Source: Pseudoxanthomonas suwonensis (GTDB lineage Bacteria > Pseudomonadota > Gammaproteobacteria > Xanthomonadales > Xanthomonadaceae). Taken from it: 64,000 bases of DNA. Below, piece after piece: positions 7,976 through 17,580 of the stretch (the first letter of the stretch is position 1; every line of letters starts with the position of its first letter). The notes beneath the pieces are model-generated. The model ran no database searches. It was not told where the DNA came from and was given only the letters and a program-made list of their open reading frames with translations. The stretch covers positions 3,827,721 through 3,891,720 of the forward strand of contig NZ_CP011144.1 of NCBI RefSeq assembly GCF_000972865.1. Reading direction: 5' to 3'. Both the position numbers and the translations under genes were made by a program.

Positions 7976-8532
7976 TGTACTTTTTCCTCGACACCGAATG
8001 GGCCGACACGCTGGGCAGCGAGCTGGTGAGCATTGCGCTGGTCAGCGAGGACGGGGGGCATCGCTTCTATGCTGAGCGCGACCCGTTGCCGGCGACGCCA
8101 ACGGATTTCGCGCAGCACGTGGTCTATCCGCTGCTGGAGCGTGGGCGGGCGGCCATGACGGACCAGGCCATGACCACGGGCCTACGGACGTTTCTGGGGG
8201 CAGATCCAGAGCCAGTCGTGTTGGCCGACTACCCCAACGACTTTTCACTGCTGCGCTATGTACTGGAGGGCTTCGAGCTGCCGGACGAGCAGGCGGCGGC
8301 CTGTGGCCCGATCCCGCAGCCAGTGATGTCGCGAATGCTCAAGGAAGGTGCCATGGGCATGCTGGTTGAGGACTATTTCGCAGCACACCCGGAGGCCGCC
8401 GCGCGCCGGCACCATGCCCTGGTCGACGCCGAGGCCCTGCGGCAGGCTTGGTTGGCCGTCACCGGCCACATCCCGCCACCGGCGTGGGCGCGCACATTGA
8501 CCCTCCAGAAGATGCAGCCGGGTCAACGATGA
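7975..8532 (+). CDS. DnaQ-fold 3'-5' exonuclease/exoribonuclease-like protein
   Basis: A 185-residue protein of the small DEDD-type nuclease group, similar to the 3'-5' exoribonuclease-like family. Motif I is FFLDTEWAD, motif II lies in VVLADYPNDFSLL, and motif III is HHALVDAEALRQAW (H-x4-D). Together they supply the DEDDh-type metal-binding residues. It starts at ATG 7975 overlapping the corrected stop of its paralog and overlaps the HAD gene by 4 nt (ATGA), so the set forms an operon. The likely substrate is RNA or DNA 3' ends; which of the two is not visible. Confidence 0.75.
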   Translation: MYFFLDTEWADTLGSELVSIALVSEDGGHRFYAERDPLPATPTDFAQHVVYPLLERGRAAMTDQAMTTGLRTFLGADPEPVVLADYPNDFSLLRYVLEGFELPDEQAAACGPIPQPVMSRMLKEGAMGMLVEDYFAAHPEAAARRHHALVDAEALRQAWLAVTGHIPPPAWARTLTLQKMQPGQR

Positions 8533-9287
8533 TCGTCTTCCTCGACTTCGACGGCGTGCTCCACCCGTCATGGGAGCTGGACGAGTCAGGCCGGCACCGA
8601 GCCTATGCCGGTCCATTCTTCGTGCACGCGCCGGCCTTGGCCGAGCTGTTGCGCCCGTACCTGGCCGGCATCGAGGTTGTGATCTCTTCAACCTGGGGCC
8701 GCAAACGAAACCTGGACACGCTGCGCGGCCTGTTACCGCCTGAGCTGGCTGCACGGGTGACCGATGCGGTCCACCATCGGCTGCCGCCGTTGGAAGACAT
8801 CCATCGGGGCCACGACCTGGCGTCGCGCTGGGCTGAGATCGCTTTCTATCGGGAACACGTGCGGCCGGACATCCGCGACCGCTGGCTGGCGATCGATGAC
8901 GACGATCTGGGCTGGCCGGATGGTGAGCGCCATCATCTGGCGCATTGCGTCCGCGACTTGGGCAGTGCCGAAGCTAGGGCGGCGGTCACCCGAGGCATGA
9001 TCGGCTGGTTCACTCCGGGCAAGTTCGCGCCGCCGCCCGTGATGATCGGGGTTCAAGCCGATCGACTGGAGCGGTTCATCGCGCACGATCCGCTGGGGCG
9101 ACCGGGTAGGTGCACGTACGAGGCTCGCTCAGCCGATCAGCTGATTGCCCACCTGCGCCGTGACGGTGTTGATCCGGCTCGCGTGGAAATTGTCTCTGAG
9201 GGGCCGCATGCCCCATCGACCTTGGAAGCCAATGTGGTCCTCGTTGAGTTGGCCGCCTGGAAGCAACTGTCCGAACTGGCGAACTGA
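8529..9287 (+). CDS. HAD-type phosphatase-like protein (RNA-repair HAD group)
   Basis: A 252-residue protein. It begins IVFLDFDGVLHPS, the HAD nucleophile motif (D-x-D-G-V-L). VVISSTWGRKRNLD supplies the S/T motif, and WLAIDDDDLGW is an acidic motif IV. This arrangement resembles the HAD domain described in Swiss-Army-knife RNA-repair proteins. After about residue 165 a second, unrecognised segment follows (MIGVQADRLERFIAHDPLGRPGR). It overlaps the exonuclease gene by 4 nt. With two 3'-5' exonuclease-like neighbours and a nearby tRNA, a role in RNA end processing is a reasonable guess but unproven. Confidence 0.65.
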   Translation: MIVFLDFDGVLHPSWELDESGRHRAYAGPFFVHAPALAELLRPYLAGIEVVISSTWGRKRNLDTLRGLLPPELAARVTDAVHHRLPPLEDIHRGHDLASRWAEIAFYREHVRPDIRDRWLAIDDDDLGWPDGERHHLAHCVRDLGSAEARAAVTRGMIGWFTPGKFAPPPVMIGVQADRLERFIAHDPLGRPGRCTYEARSADQLIAHLRRDGVDPARVEIVSEGPHAPSTLEANVVLVELAAWKQLSELAN

Positions 9288-9869
9288 ACGATCGATTCCT
9301 GACGCCACCGACGCCGAACAAATAGCCCTCAAGCGTCGGGGGGGGGGGGCTGATCGATCTGATTGAAACCCGTTGTTCAAGATGTCTTCCACAGACGGTT
9401 CGAGGTCCGCTTACAACCAGTGACAGGTGTTCTAGTGCGACGTAGCCAAAAGCCAAGGAGTGGAGCTACGCGATTAGGGGCCGTTATCGTAGGTAGGAAA
9501 GGATAGCTTTGGCCATTGTCTTCTTGACCGTACCGCCAACGAGGGTATCCGCATTAGCTCCAGTGGTCGAAGATTGTCTCGACAGCAAAGATTGATCGGT
9601 CTTCGGCCGTGATCAGTTCACCGTGGTCGATTATGCTGTCGAGCATAAGAATGGCCAGATCAGCAGGAAACTTTACTACCTGCGGGCCGGGCACCCTTCC
9701 TTGCCGGGTGGGCTGTGGCCGCGATTGCAGAGTCCAGTGATGCCCGATGCGTATCTGTGGCCTGCCAGAACCGAGGTGTCTGTCACAAAAATTTGGCTCG
9801 CCTACGGCTAGCGTGGAAGGCGGGTAAGCACATGCGATGCTTGACCAGGGGACGGGGTAAAGCGGGTAC
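9288..9869. other. Intergenic stretch before the secretion operon
   Basis: No confident gene. A run of twelve G lies at 9338-9349. A minus-strand frame ending at 9554 reads well over its last 45 residues (KFPADLAILMLDSIIDHGELITAED), but upstream it merges into the antisense of gspE and no start is credible. It may be the 3' remnant of a lost gene. The gspE promoter should lie near 9700-9860, but no strong -35/-10 pair is evident. Confidence 0.35.
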
Positions 9870-11633
9870 ATGAAAGAGCCAGAAGCCAGCTCGATTACTC
9901 GAGCGGGTTCGATGTTGACCGGAAGTGCCATAAGCGCTGAGACATCAATCATTGATGCCTTGGTCGCATCCGGCCGGCTGAAAACAGTCGATCTGCAGCG
10001 GATCGAGGGCCTGGAGCGCGAAGCAGACGTCGGGCAACTCGAATTGATCGGCCGGCTCGGGCTGCTTTCTGAGCAAGACAAGGCGGAAGCGTGCGCCGAT
10101 GTGCTGGGACTCCCCCTGGTCCGTGGCGCTGAGCTCGGTTCTATCGAGCCCGGCGACGAACTCAATCCCGAGAACCTAGGAATCTCGCTAAGATTCCTGC
10201 GCCAGTTCCGTATATGCCCCATCGCGATAGGCGACGGATTCATCGAAACGGTACTGGCCAATCCATACGATCCGTATCCCTCGGACGCGATCGGTCTTGC
10301 GACCGGCTGCAAGGTCGTCCCTAAGGTGGGGGTGGGAACCGAGATCGACGCGCTGATCGAGCGCCTGTACGGCCAGGGCCGCAGCACCATGGGCGTGATC
10401 GTGGAGACCGCAGACGGCGACAACGGCAGCCATGCCGATGACGTCGAGCACCTTCGCGACCTGGCCTCCGAGGCGCCGGTCATCCGCCTCGTGAACCTGA
10501 TCATCCAGCGCGCAGTGGAACTGCGCGCCTCGGACATCCACATCGAGCCCTTCGAGAACCGGCTGAAGGTGCGCTACCGCATCGACGGCGTGCTGTCCGA
10601 GGGCGAGAGCCCGCCGGCCCAACTTACTGCCGCGGTACTCAGCCGGATCAAACTAATGGCGAAGCTCAATATCGCCGAACGCCGGCTGCCGCAGGACGGG
10701 CGGATCATGCTGCGGGTGCAGGGCAAGGAGCTCGACCTGCGCGTGAGCACGATGCCGACCGCGCATGGCGAGAGCGCGGTGATGCGCCTGCTCGACCGCG
10801 AGACGGTGGTATTCGATTTCCAGCGGCTGGGGTTCACGGATGCGCTGCTGTCCGGTTTCCACCGGGTCCTGGCGCAGCCGCACGGCATCCTGCTGGTGAC
10901 CGGCCCCACCGGTTCGGGCAAGACCACCACGCTCTACGCCGCGCTGTCGCGACTCAACACGCCGGGCGTCAAGATCATCACGGTCGAGGATCCGGTCGAG
11001 TACCAGATCGAGGGCATCAACCAGATCCAGGTCAAGCCGATGATCGGCCTGGACTTCGCCAGCGCTTTGCGCGGCATCGTCCGTCAGGACCCCGACATCA
11101 TCATGATCGGCGAGATGCGCGACCTGGAAACCGCGCGCATCGCGATCCAGTCGGCGCTGACCGGCCACCTGGTGCTGAGCACGCTGCACACCAACAGCGC
11201 CGCCGGCGGAGTGGCGCGGCTGCTGGATATGGGCGTGGAGGACTACCTGCTGACCTCCACCGTCAACGCCATCCTCGCTCAGCGCCTGGTCCGGCGCCTG
11301 GAGCCGACCCACGCCGAGTCCTATCCGGCTTCGCCGGAGGAGATCCAGCGCTTCGGCCTGCGCCGTTTCCAGCCGCAGGGCGAGATACGGCTGTACCGGC
11401 CGCGGCCGTCGGCGCTGACCCCCACCGGCTACCTGGGACGGACCACGATCATGGAACTGCTGGTCATGGACGACGCCCTGCGCGCCGCGACCCTGCGCCG
11501 CGCCGGCGCCGACGAGATCGAGCGGATCGCCCGCGAGGGCGGCATGCGGACCATGTACGAGGACGGCCTGGCCAAGGCGCTGCGCGGCGAAACGACCCTC
11601 GAGGAAGTGCTGCGCGTGACAGAGGAAGGCTAG
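9870..11633 (+). CDS. gspE: Type II secretion ATPase GspE
   Basis: A 587-residue cytoplasmic ATPase that powers assembly of the type II secretion pseudopilus. The N-terminal T2SSE_N domain (residues 45-200) precedes the ATPase core, with Walker A GPTGSGKTTT (Lys351), the Asp box ITVEDPVE, Walker B DIIMIGEMRD and the His box LSTLHTNSA. The tetracysteine zinc motif found in most GspE proteins after the His box is missing; the corresponding segment (RRLEPTHAESYP to RPSALTPTGYLGR) has no Cys. It is the first gene of an eleven-gene cluster in the xps order and is separated from gspF by 4 nt. The N-terminal ~25 residues may be over-extended. Confidence 0.96.
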   Translation: MKEPEASSITRAGSMLTGSAISAETSIIDALVASGRLKTVDLQRIEGLEREADVGQLELIGRLGLLSEQDKAEACADVLGLPLVRGAELGSIEPGDELNPENLGISLRFLRQFRICPIAIGDGFIETVLANPYDPYPSDAIGLATGCKVVPKVGVGTEIDALIERLYGQGRSTMGVIVETADGDNGSHADDVEHLRDLASEAPVIRLVNLIIQRAVELRASDIHIEPFENRLKVRYRIDGVLSEGESPPAQLTAAVLSRIKLMAKLNIAERRLPQDGRIMLRVQGKELDLRVSTMPTAHGESAVMRLLDRETVVFDFQRLGFTDALLSGFHRVLAQPHGILLVTGPTGSGKTTTLYAALSRLNTPGVKIITVEDPVEYQIEGINQIQVKPMIGLDFASALRGIVRQDPDIIMIGEMRDLETARIAIQSALTGHLVLSTLHTNSAAGGVARLLDMGVEDYLLTSTVNAILAQRLVRRLEPTHAESYPASPEEIQRFGLRRFQPQGEIRLYRPRPSALTPTGYLGRTTIMELLVMDDALRAATLRRAGADEIERIAREGGMRTMYEDGLAKALRGETTLEEVLRVTEEG

Positions 11634-11637
11634 GCGC

Positions 11638-12855
11638 ATGGCCTTCTTCGACTACAAGGCCATCGATTCGCGCGGCGGGATGCTGGAAGGGCGGATGGAG
11701 GCGGCCAGCGATGCCGAGGTGGTTGCCCGCCTGCAGGAGCAGGGTCACCTGCCGGTGGAGACCAGGCCCGCGGGCTCGTCCGGCGGCGGCTCCCTGTTGC
11801 GCGCCATCGGGCGTCGCAGGCCGCTGGCGGGCGACGCGCTGCCGCAGTTCACCCAGCAGCTGGCAACCCTGCTGGGCGCGGGGCAGCCGCTGGACCGGGC
11901 GCTGTCGATCCTGCTGGAAGTACCGGACGACGATAGGGCGCGGCGGCTGGTCGCCGAGGTGCGCGACGCGGTGCGCGGCGGCGCGTCGCTCTCGTCGGCG
12001 CTGGAACGGCAGCACGGCACATTCTCCCGCCTGTACCTGAACATGGTCCGCGCCGGCGAAGCCGGCGGAAACCTGCACGAGAGCCTGCAACGCCTGGCGG
12101 ATTACCTGGAGCGCAGCCAGGCGCTGAAGACGCGCGTGGTCAACGCGCTGATCTACCCGGCGATCCTGCTGGTGGTGGTGGGGTTGGCGCTGTTGTTCCT
12201 GCTCGGCTACGTCGTGCCGCAGTTCGCGCTGATGTACGAGAGCCTGGAGGTGCCGCTGCCGTGGTTCACCCGCCTGGTGCTGTGGCTGGGGCTGGCCGTG
12301 CGCTCGGGCTGGCCGGCGTTGCCCGTGGCGCTGGCCGTGGCGGCGTGGTGGCTCGACCGCCAACGACGCGATCCCCAGGCACGCCTGCGCCTGGACGCCT
12401 GGATGCTGCGCCGCCGGTCGCTGGGTCCGTTGCTGCTCCGGCTGGAGACCGCGCGCCTGGCGCGCACCGCAGGCACGCTGCTGAAGAACGGAGTGCCGCT
12501 GCTGGGTGCGCTGGGCATCGCCCGCAACGTGCTCGGCAACCGGGCGCTGGCCGCGGACGTGGACGTGGCCACCGACCGCGTGCGCGATGGCCTTGGCCTG
12601 TCCGCGGCGCTGGCCGAGGGCGGGCGCTTTCCGCGGCTGGCGTTGCAGATGATCCAAGTGGGCGAGGAATCGGGTGCGCTCGACGGGATGCTGCTCAAGG
12701 CCGCCGACGTCTTCGAGCAGGAAACGCAGCGCACCATCGACCGCCTGCTCGCGGCGCTGGTGCCTGCGGTGACGCTAGTACTGGCATCCGTGGTGGGCCT
12801 GGTGATCGTCGCGGTATTGGTGCCCCTGTACGACCTGACCGGCGCCTTGGGATGA
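11638..12855 (+). CDS. gspF: Type II secretion inner-membrane platform protein GspF
   Basis: A 405-residue polytopic inner-membrane protein that forms the platform on which GspE acts. Two T2SSF repeats are present (about residues 68-190 and 270-393), each closing with membrane segments: PAILLVVVGLALLFLLGYVV near 175 and LVLASVVGLVIVAVLVPLY near 380. The N-terminus MAFFDYKAIDSRG is typical of the family. Its stop overlaps a possible upstream ATG of gspG. Full length for the family. Confidence 0.96.
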   Translation: MAFFDYKAIDSRGGMLEGRMEAASDAEVVARLQEQGHLPVETRPAGSSGGGSLLRAIGRRRPLAGDALPQFTQQLATLLGAGQPLDRALSILLEVPDDDRARRLVAEVRDAVRGGASLSSALERQHGTFSRLYLNMVRAGEAGGNLHESLQRLADYLERSQALKTRVVNALIYPAILLVVVGLALLFLLGYVVPQFALMYESLEVPLPWFTRLVLWLGLAVRSGWPALPVALAVAAWWLDRQRRDPQARLRLDAWMLRRRSLGPLLLRLETARLARTAGTLLKNGVPLLGALGIARNVLGNRALAADVDVATDRVRDGLGLSAALAEGGRFPRLALQMIQVGEESGALDGMLLKAADVFEQETQRTIDRLLAALVPAVTLVLASVVGLVIVAVLVPLYDLTGALG

Positions 12856-12884
12856 GGGCAATGCGTAACCGGAGAATGCAATCC

Positions 12885-13334
12885 ATGGAGAACACCGCAA
12901 TGCGAACCGTCACCCGGCCGCATCCCGTACGCAGCGGTTTCCGGCAGGCAGGCATGAGCCTGCTGGAGATGATCATCGTGCTGGTGCTGATTGGCGGGGT
13001 GCTGACCCTGGTCGGCAGCCGGGTGCTCGGCGGCGCGGACCGCGGCAAGGCCAACCTGGCCCGGTCGCAGATCCAGACGCTGGCGGGGAAGGTGGAGAAC
13101 TACCAGCTGGACACCGGGCGGTTGCCGGGGAAGCTGGAGGACTTGGTGACTGCGCCCGGCATCGCCGGCGGCTGGCTGGGTCCCTATGCCAAGGCGGCCG
13201 AACTGAACGACCCTTGGGGACATCCGATCCAGTATCGGGTGCCGGGCGAGTCCCAGTCCTTCGACCTGGTCAGCCTGGGCAAGGACGGCAAGCCTGGCGG
13301 TGACAGCTACGACGCCGACGTGCGCTACGAATGA
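12885..13334 (+). CDS. gspG: Major pseudopilin GspG
   Basis: The main pseudopilus subunit. The prepilin leader ends at Gly before MSLLEMIIVLVLIGG, the usual prepilin peptidase site with Glu at mature position 5. The C-terminal SLGKDGKPGGDSYDADV segment is the calcium-binding loop typical of GspG. Start ATG 12885 has GGAG 10 nt upstream. ATG 12852 (ATGA overlap with gspF), 12861 and 12900 are alternatives, and all keep the same mature protein. About 149 residues, normal for the family. Confidence 0.95.
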   Translation: MENTAMRTVTRPHPVRSGFRQAGMSLLEMIIVLVLIGGVLTLVGSRVLGGADRGKANLARSQIQTLAGKVENYQLDTGRLPGKLEDLVTAPGIAGGWLGPYAKAAELNDPWGHPIQYRVPGESQSFDLVSLGKDGKPGGDSYDADVRYE

Positions 13335-13371
13335 GCGGAGCGGTGCTGCCGGTGCGAGAAGGGACGCCTGC

Positions 13372-13848
13372 ATGAGCACGCGGGCCCGCCGGGGGCGGGC
13401 GGACGGCATGTCCCTGATCGAACTGCTGCTGGTGATGGCGCTGGTCGCGCTGGCCGGCACGCTTGCCGTAGCCGTGTACAGCGGCGGCTTGGAAGGCGTG
13501 CGGATGCGCAGCAGCGCCAAGGAGATCGCCGCGCAACTGCGTTACACCCGGGCGCAGGCGATCGCCAGCGGACAGGTGCAGCGGTTCGAAATCGATCCGC
13601 TGCAGCGGCGCTGGCAAGCGGCCGGAGGGCGCCAGGGCAGGCTTCCGGAATCCCTTGAAGTCGACTTCATCGGCGCCCGCGAAGTGCAGCCACGTCCTGG
13701 CACTGGCGCCATCGTGTTCTTCGAGGACGGCGGTTCCACCGGCGGACGCGTGCGCTTGGAGTCGGGAGGCGCCATTTGGCAGGTCGACGTGGCATGGCTC
13801 ACCGGCGAGGTGACGCTTAGCCGCCCGTCGGTGGAGGGCGCGCGATGA
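13372..13848 (+). CDS. gspH: Minor pseudopilin GspH
   Basis: A 158-residue minor pseudopilin. The short basic leader MSTRARRGRADG precedes MSLIELLLVMALVALAG, which is a prepilin cleavage site with Glu5. The segment AKEIAAQLRYTRAQAIASGQ is the family's conserved helix. ATG 13372 follows AGAAGGGA. The frame is open further upstream into gspG, but no better start exists. It overlaps gspI by 4 nt. Confidence 0.9.
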   Translation: MSTRARRGRADGMSLIELLLVMALVALAGTLAVAVYSGGLEGVRMRSSAKEIAAQLRYTRAQAIASGQVQRFEIDPLQRRWQAAGGRQGRLPESLEVDFIGAREVQPRPGTGAIVFFEDGGSTGGRVRLESGGAIWQVDVAWLTGEVTLSRPSVEGAR

Positions 13849-14288
13849 CGCGGGGCCTTCGCCGTGCGTGCCGAGCCGGTGCTGGGTGTTGCGCCGGCTT
13901 CACCCTGCTGGAGGTGATTGTCGCTTTCGCCCTGCTGGCGCTGGCGCTGACGTTGCTGTTGGGGACGCTGTCGGGTGCCGCGCGGCAGGTGCGTCACTCG
14001 GAGGCAATCAGCCGCGCCAGCCTACATGCGCAATCGCTGCTGGCCCAGGCCGGCGTTGGCGAGGCGCTGGAACCGGGGCGAAGGGAAGGCACGTTCGATA
14101 AGGGGGTCTATCGCTGGACGTTGGAGATCGCGCCCTACGCCGATTCTGCACCCGTCCTCACGATGCCGGTACGGCTTTCTTCGCCGCAGTTGCGGCAGCT
14201 GACCCTGGAGGTTCGTTGGGGGGATGAGCCGGGCCAGGCGATGCGCTGGCAGACGTTGCGGCTGGTTCCCGCAGAGGGAATTCGTTGA
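13845..14288 (+). CDS. gspI: Minor pseudopilin GspI
   Basis: A 147-residue minor pseudopilin of the tip complex. The prepilin site is AG before FTLLEVIVAFALLALAL, with Glu5. The T2SI C-terminal domain follows (QLTLEVRWGDEPGQAMRWQT). It starts in an ATGA overlap with gspH and ends in a TGATG overlap with gspJ. Length is slightly above that of enterobacterial GspI. Confidence 0.92.
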   Translation: MTRGLRRACRAGAGCCAGFTLLEVIVAFALLALALTLLLGTLSGAARQVRHSEAISRASLHAQSLLAQAGVGEALEPGRREGTFDKGVYRWTLEIAPYADSAPVLTMPVRLSSPQLRQLTLEVRWGDEPGQAMRWQTLRLVPAEGIR

Positions 14289-14944
14289 TGGTGGCGTTGC
14301 CCATCGCTGCCCGCTCGGGTGCCGCACGGATGCGCGGCTTCACCATGATCGAGGTGCTGCTGGCGATGGTGCTGCTGGCGGCCGGACTGGCGCTGGCCTT
14401 TGCGGTGATCCGGTCCGCGCAGGCTGTCGGCGCGCGCGGCGAAGCTATCGCCGCGCGCAGCGAGCGCATGCGCGCGGTCGAGGGTTTCCTGCGCTGGCGT
14501 CTGGCGGGGGCCTTGCCGATCACGTTCGACACCGAGGGTGGTGCACGCCACCTGCGTTTCGTCGGGGAACCGGAGCGCATGCGGTTCGTCGCCGATCTGC
14601 CGCCCTACCTGGGCCATGGCGGCCCATATCTCCACGAACTGCAGACGGACGGTAGGGGCAGCCAGCGACGGCTGCTGCTGGACCTGTCCATGGTCCAGGC
14701 GGGCAGGGTGGTCGCCGGGACGACAGTGCGACCGCCAGAGGTGCTGGCCGACCGGTTGCAGGCGGTGCGCTTCCGCTATCGCGGACTGGATCCGCAAGGT
14801 GGGCTTGGCGACTGGCAGGCGCAGTGGCCGTGGCCGGAACGGATGCCGCTGCAGGTCGAGGTCGTGATCGAGCCGGACGATGGGGAGGCTTGGCCGCCGA
14901 TGGTCGTGTCGCTGCCGCACGGCAGTGCCGGAGCCGCACCATGA
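14288..14944 (+). CDS. gspJ: Minor pseudopilin GspJ
   Basis: A 218-residue minor pseudopilin. The leader ends RMRG before [20 protein letters not shown], a standard prepilin cleavage site with Glu5. With GspI and GspK it forms the pseudopilus tip. ATG 14288 overlaps the gspI stop (TGATG); a TTG one codon earlier is not needed. The 3' end overlaps gspK by 4 nt. Confidence 0.92.
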   Translation: MVALPIAARSGAARMRGFTMIEVLLAMVLLAAGLALAFAVIRSAQAVGARGEAIAARSERMRAVEGFLRWRLAGALPITFDTEGGARHLRFVGEPERMRFVADLPPYLGHGGPYLHELQTDGRGSQRRLLLDLSMVQAGRVVAGTTVRPPEVLADRLQAVRFRYRGLDPQGGLGDWQAQWPWPERMPLQVEVVIEPDDGEAWPPMVVSLPHGSAGAAP

Positions 14945-15840
14945 GGCGACCCGGTGCATGCATGCCGGGCCGAGGCGGCCGGCGAGTCGACCGCCGGACA
15001 TGCGGCCGTGATGCCGGCGTCCAACGGGGCGCGGCGCTTCCGCTCGTGCTGTGGCTGATCGTGATGATGGTGGCGACGATCGGTGCTTTCGCGCTGGCCT
15101 CGCGCGTGGAGATGCTGCAGGGCAAAGTGCAGGCCGACGGCGCGCAGGCCCAGGAGATCGCGCGCGCCGGCATTGAGTACGCGATGGCGCGCCTGGCCGA
15201 TCCGCATCCGCAGCGCCGATGGGCCGCCGATGGCCGGACGTACGCCTGGTCCTTCGCAGGCGCGTCCGTCGAACTGCGGATCGTCGACGAGTCGGGCAAG
15301 GTCGATATCAACCACGCCGATCCCGCACTGCTTGCGGCGCTGCTGTACGCCGTGGGCGCGGAGCCGTCCGCGGCGCAGCAGCTGGCTGGCGCGATCGTGG
15401 ACTGGCGCGATCCGGATTCGCTGACCCAGCCCGGCGGCGGTGCCGAGGATCCCGCGTACGCGGCGGCCGGCCGGGCCTACGGTGCCAAGGACGCCCCGTT
15501 CCAAAGCGTGGCCGAGTTACACCAGGTGCTGGGCATGACACCGGAACTGTTCGTCGGGTTGGCGCCGCACCTGACGGTCTTCAGCGGCCTGTCGCGCCCG
15601 AATGCCGAGTTCGCGTCCGCACCGGTGCGTGCCGCGCTGGGATTGGATACCGCACGCATCGGCCAGGAACGCCGGAGCGGCCAGGCGATCGCCGGCACGG
15701 GAACCTATAGCATCGAGAGCCACGCGACGCTGGCCGACGGACGCGAAGCGGTCCTGCGGGCGACGGTGCGGCGCGGCGGCGCGGTGCCGGGTGCGGCATA
15801 CGCGGTCATGCGTTGGGAAACGGGGACATTGGCACGATGA
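14941..15840 (+). CDS. gspK: Minor pseudopilin GspK
   Basis: A 299-residue, the largest minor pseudopilin. After a long basic leader the sequence [21 protein letters not shown] is the hydrophobic helix, without Glu5 as is usual for Gsp[20 protein letters not shown] and [14 protein letters not shown] are the helix-hairpin-helix-like and metal-binding parts typical of the family. It starts at ATG 14941 inside the gspJ stop and overlaps gspL by 4 nt at 15837. Confidence 0.92.
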   Translation: MRRPGACMPGRGGRRVDRRTCGRDAGVQRGAALPLVLWLIVMMVATIGAFALASRVEMLQGKVQADGAQAQEIARAGIEYAMARLADPHPQRRWAADGRTYAWSFAGASVELRIVDESGKVDINHADPALLAALLYAVGAEPSAAQQLAGAIVDWRDPDSLTQPGGGAEDPAYAAAGRAYGAKDAPFQSVAELHQVLGMTPELFVGLAPHLTVFSGLSRPNAEFASAPVRAALGLDTARIGQERRSGQAIAGTGTYSIESHATLADGREAVLRATVRRGGAVPGAAYAVMRWETGTLAR

Positions 15841-16970
15841 ACACGGCAGGTATTGGCGTCAGGAACACCGGCTTGCGCCTGCTTCCCGCCCTGGCGGGCT
15901 TCTGGGACTGGTGGCGACGGAGCCTGGCGGCGTGGCTTCCCCGCGGCTGGCGCAACCTGTTGGGCTGGACCCATGACCGCCTGCTGCTGTGCAGGCAAGG
16001 CGAAGACGTGCTTGTGCTCTGGGAGGACGACGGATGCGTGCGCGAACTGGCGCGCATTTCCGCCTCGGCCGGCCACCTCGATCTCGACCGGCTGCTGGTT
16101 GCGCGGGCGGCCGCCCTGCCGCGTTGGTGGCTGCTGCCCGCCGGATCCGGGTTGAATCGGCGCCTTCGCCTGCCGTCGTCCGCCGCCAGGCACCTGCGCC
16201 AGGTCGTCGGATTCGAGATCGACCGGCAGACGCCGTTTGCGGCCGGCGAAGTCCAGTACGACGCACGCACGGTCGACCACCGCCACGATGGGCAGATCGA
16301 TGTGGAAATCGTCGTCGTGCCGCAGCGCGTACTGGATCGGGAATTGGGCGAGCGTGGTGGGACGGCATCGGCATTGGCCGGCATCGACCTGGCCGATGCG
16401 CAGGGCCAGCCATTGGGATTCAACCTGCTGCCGATGGCACAGCGGCGGCGCCAGACAGACCCGATGCAGCGCTGGAACATGCTTCTGGCCGTCGTTGCGC
16501 TGATTGCCGCTGGCGCCGCTGGCGCCCAGATCCTGAAGAACCGGCGCGACGCCGCTGATGTGCTTCAGCAACGGGTCGAAGCCGAAGTCGCGCAGGCACG
16601 CCAGGTCGCCGCGCAGCGCGGCCGGCTTTCCGCGCTGGTCGAAGGTGCCGCGTTCCTGGATCGGATCCGCGCCGGGCAGTCTACCGTGGTGGAAGTATGG
16701 GACGAGGTGACGCATCGCCTGCCCGATGGCACCTGGCTCGAGAAGCTTTCCATCGATGGTGGCCAACTGGTGCTGATCGGTTTCAGCGACGATGCGCCGT
16801 CGTTGATCGAACGCATGGAAGGTTCGCCGCTGTGGCGCAAGCCGGCCCTGGCCGGCACGCTCCAGTCCGACGCAGTATCCGGCCGCAGCCGTTTCACCGT
16901 GACCGCCCAGCTGACAGGGGGCACCATCTCCCGACCGGAGGCCGCCGATGGCGATGACAGTACCCAGTAG
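15837..16970 (+). CDS. gspL: Type II secretion protein GspL (XpsL type)
   Basis: A 377-residue protein. The cytoplasmic actin-like domain that contacts GspE takes up the first two thirds. One membrane helix ([21 protein letters not shown], near residue 220) is followed by a coiled coil and a periplasmic ferredoxin-like PilN-type domain. ATG 15837 overlaps the gspK stop as ATGA and is chosen over a start at 15813. It overlaps gspM by 23 nt, which suggests coupled expression of the L-M pair. Confidence 0.9.
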   Translation: MNTAGIGVRNTGLRLLPALAGFWDWWRRSLAAWLPRGWRNLLGWTHDRLLLCRQGEDVLVLWEDDGCVRELARISASAGHLDLDRLLVARAAALPRWWLLPAGSGLNRRLRLPSSAARHLRQVVGFEIDRQTPFAAGEVQYDARTVDHRHDGQIDVEIVVVPQRVLDRELGERGGTASALAGIDLADAQGQPLGFNLLPMAQRRRQTDPMQRWNMLLAVVALIAAGAAGAQILKNRRDAADVLQQRVEAEVAQARQVAAQRGRLSALVEGAAFLDRIRAGQSTVVEVWDEVTHRLPDGTWLEKLSIDGGQLVLIGFSDDAPSLIERMEGSPLWRKPALAGTLQSDAVSGRSRFTVTAQLTGGTISRPEAADGDDSTQ

Positions 16971-17580
16971 GCGGGAGCGCTGGCTGGCACTGGCCTTGTT
17001 CTTGGCCGTCATGGCGTTGGCCTACGCGCTGCTCGTGCATCCGGTCTGGACAGGGCCGATGCGCGAGGCGGACCGGCGGATCCGGGACCTGCAGGAACGG
17101 GACCAGCGCATCCAGGCGCAACTGCGGCAGGCGCCGCAGGTCGACAGACAGCTGCAGGCGGTCGCTGATGCGCTGGCCGGACGTCCCGGCTTCCTGCCCG
17201 AGCGCAGCGCCGAGCTCGCCAGCGCGGGGTTGGCACAGCGTCTGGAAGCGGCGGTGCTGGCCGCCAGCCCCGATGGCAGTACCTGTGCCATCAACAACCG
17301 CTCCCCGCTGCCGCCGGAAACCGAGGACGGGCGCTTCGTCCGCGTATCGCTGCGCGCGCACGTTCGCTGCGGCGTACCGGCGCTGGCCGCAGTGCTGTAT
17401 GCGCTGGAGAGTGGGCAAGGGCAGCCGCGGCTGTTCGTCGACAAGGTAAACCTGCTGGCCCAGCGGACTGGGGACGGCCGGGATAACAGTGGCGGCGTGG
17501 AAGCCAGCTTCGACCTTAGCGGCTATCTCGACCCGGACGGAGTCGTGGGAACTCCGATGGAGGTCGACAATGCGCTTTGA
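16948..17580 (+). CDS. gspM: Type II secretion protein GspM (XpsM type)
   Basis: A 210-residue bitopic inner-membrane protein. The N-terminal anchor is WLALALFLAVMALAYALLVH (residues 12-31), followed by a coiled coil (DRRIRDLQERDQRIQAQLRQ) and a periplasmic ferredoxin-like domain. It partners GspL in the platform. Its stop lies 11 nt inside the next gene. Confidence 0.88.
   Translation: MAMTVPSRRERWLALALFLAVMALAYALLVHPVWTGPMREADRRIRDLQERDQRIQAQLRQAPQVDRQLQAVADALAGRPGFLPERSAELASAGLAQRLEAAVLAASPDGSTCAINNRSPLPPETEDGRFVRVSLRAHVRCGVPALAAVLYALESGQGQPRLFVDKVNLLAQRTGDGRDNSGGVEASFDLSGYLDPDGVVGTPMEVDNAL

Noticed and set aside
9554..10543. Minus-strand 329-residue frame under gspE
   Set aside because: Most of it is the antisense of gspE and is Ser/Arg/Pro-rich. 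Only its last 45 residues look real, so it is noted as a possible remnant, not a gene.
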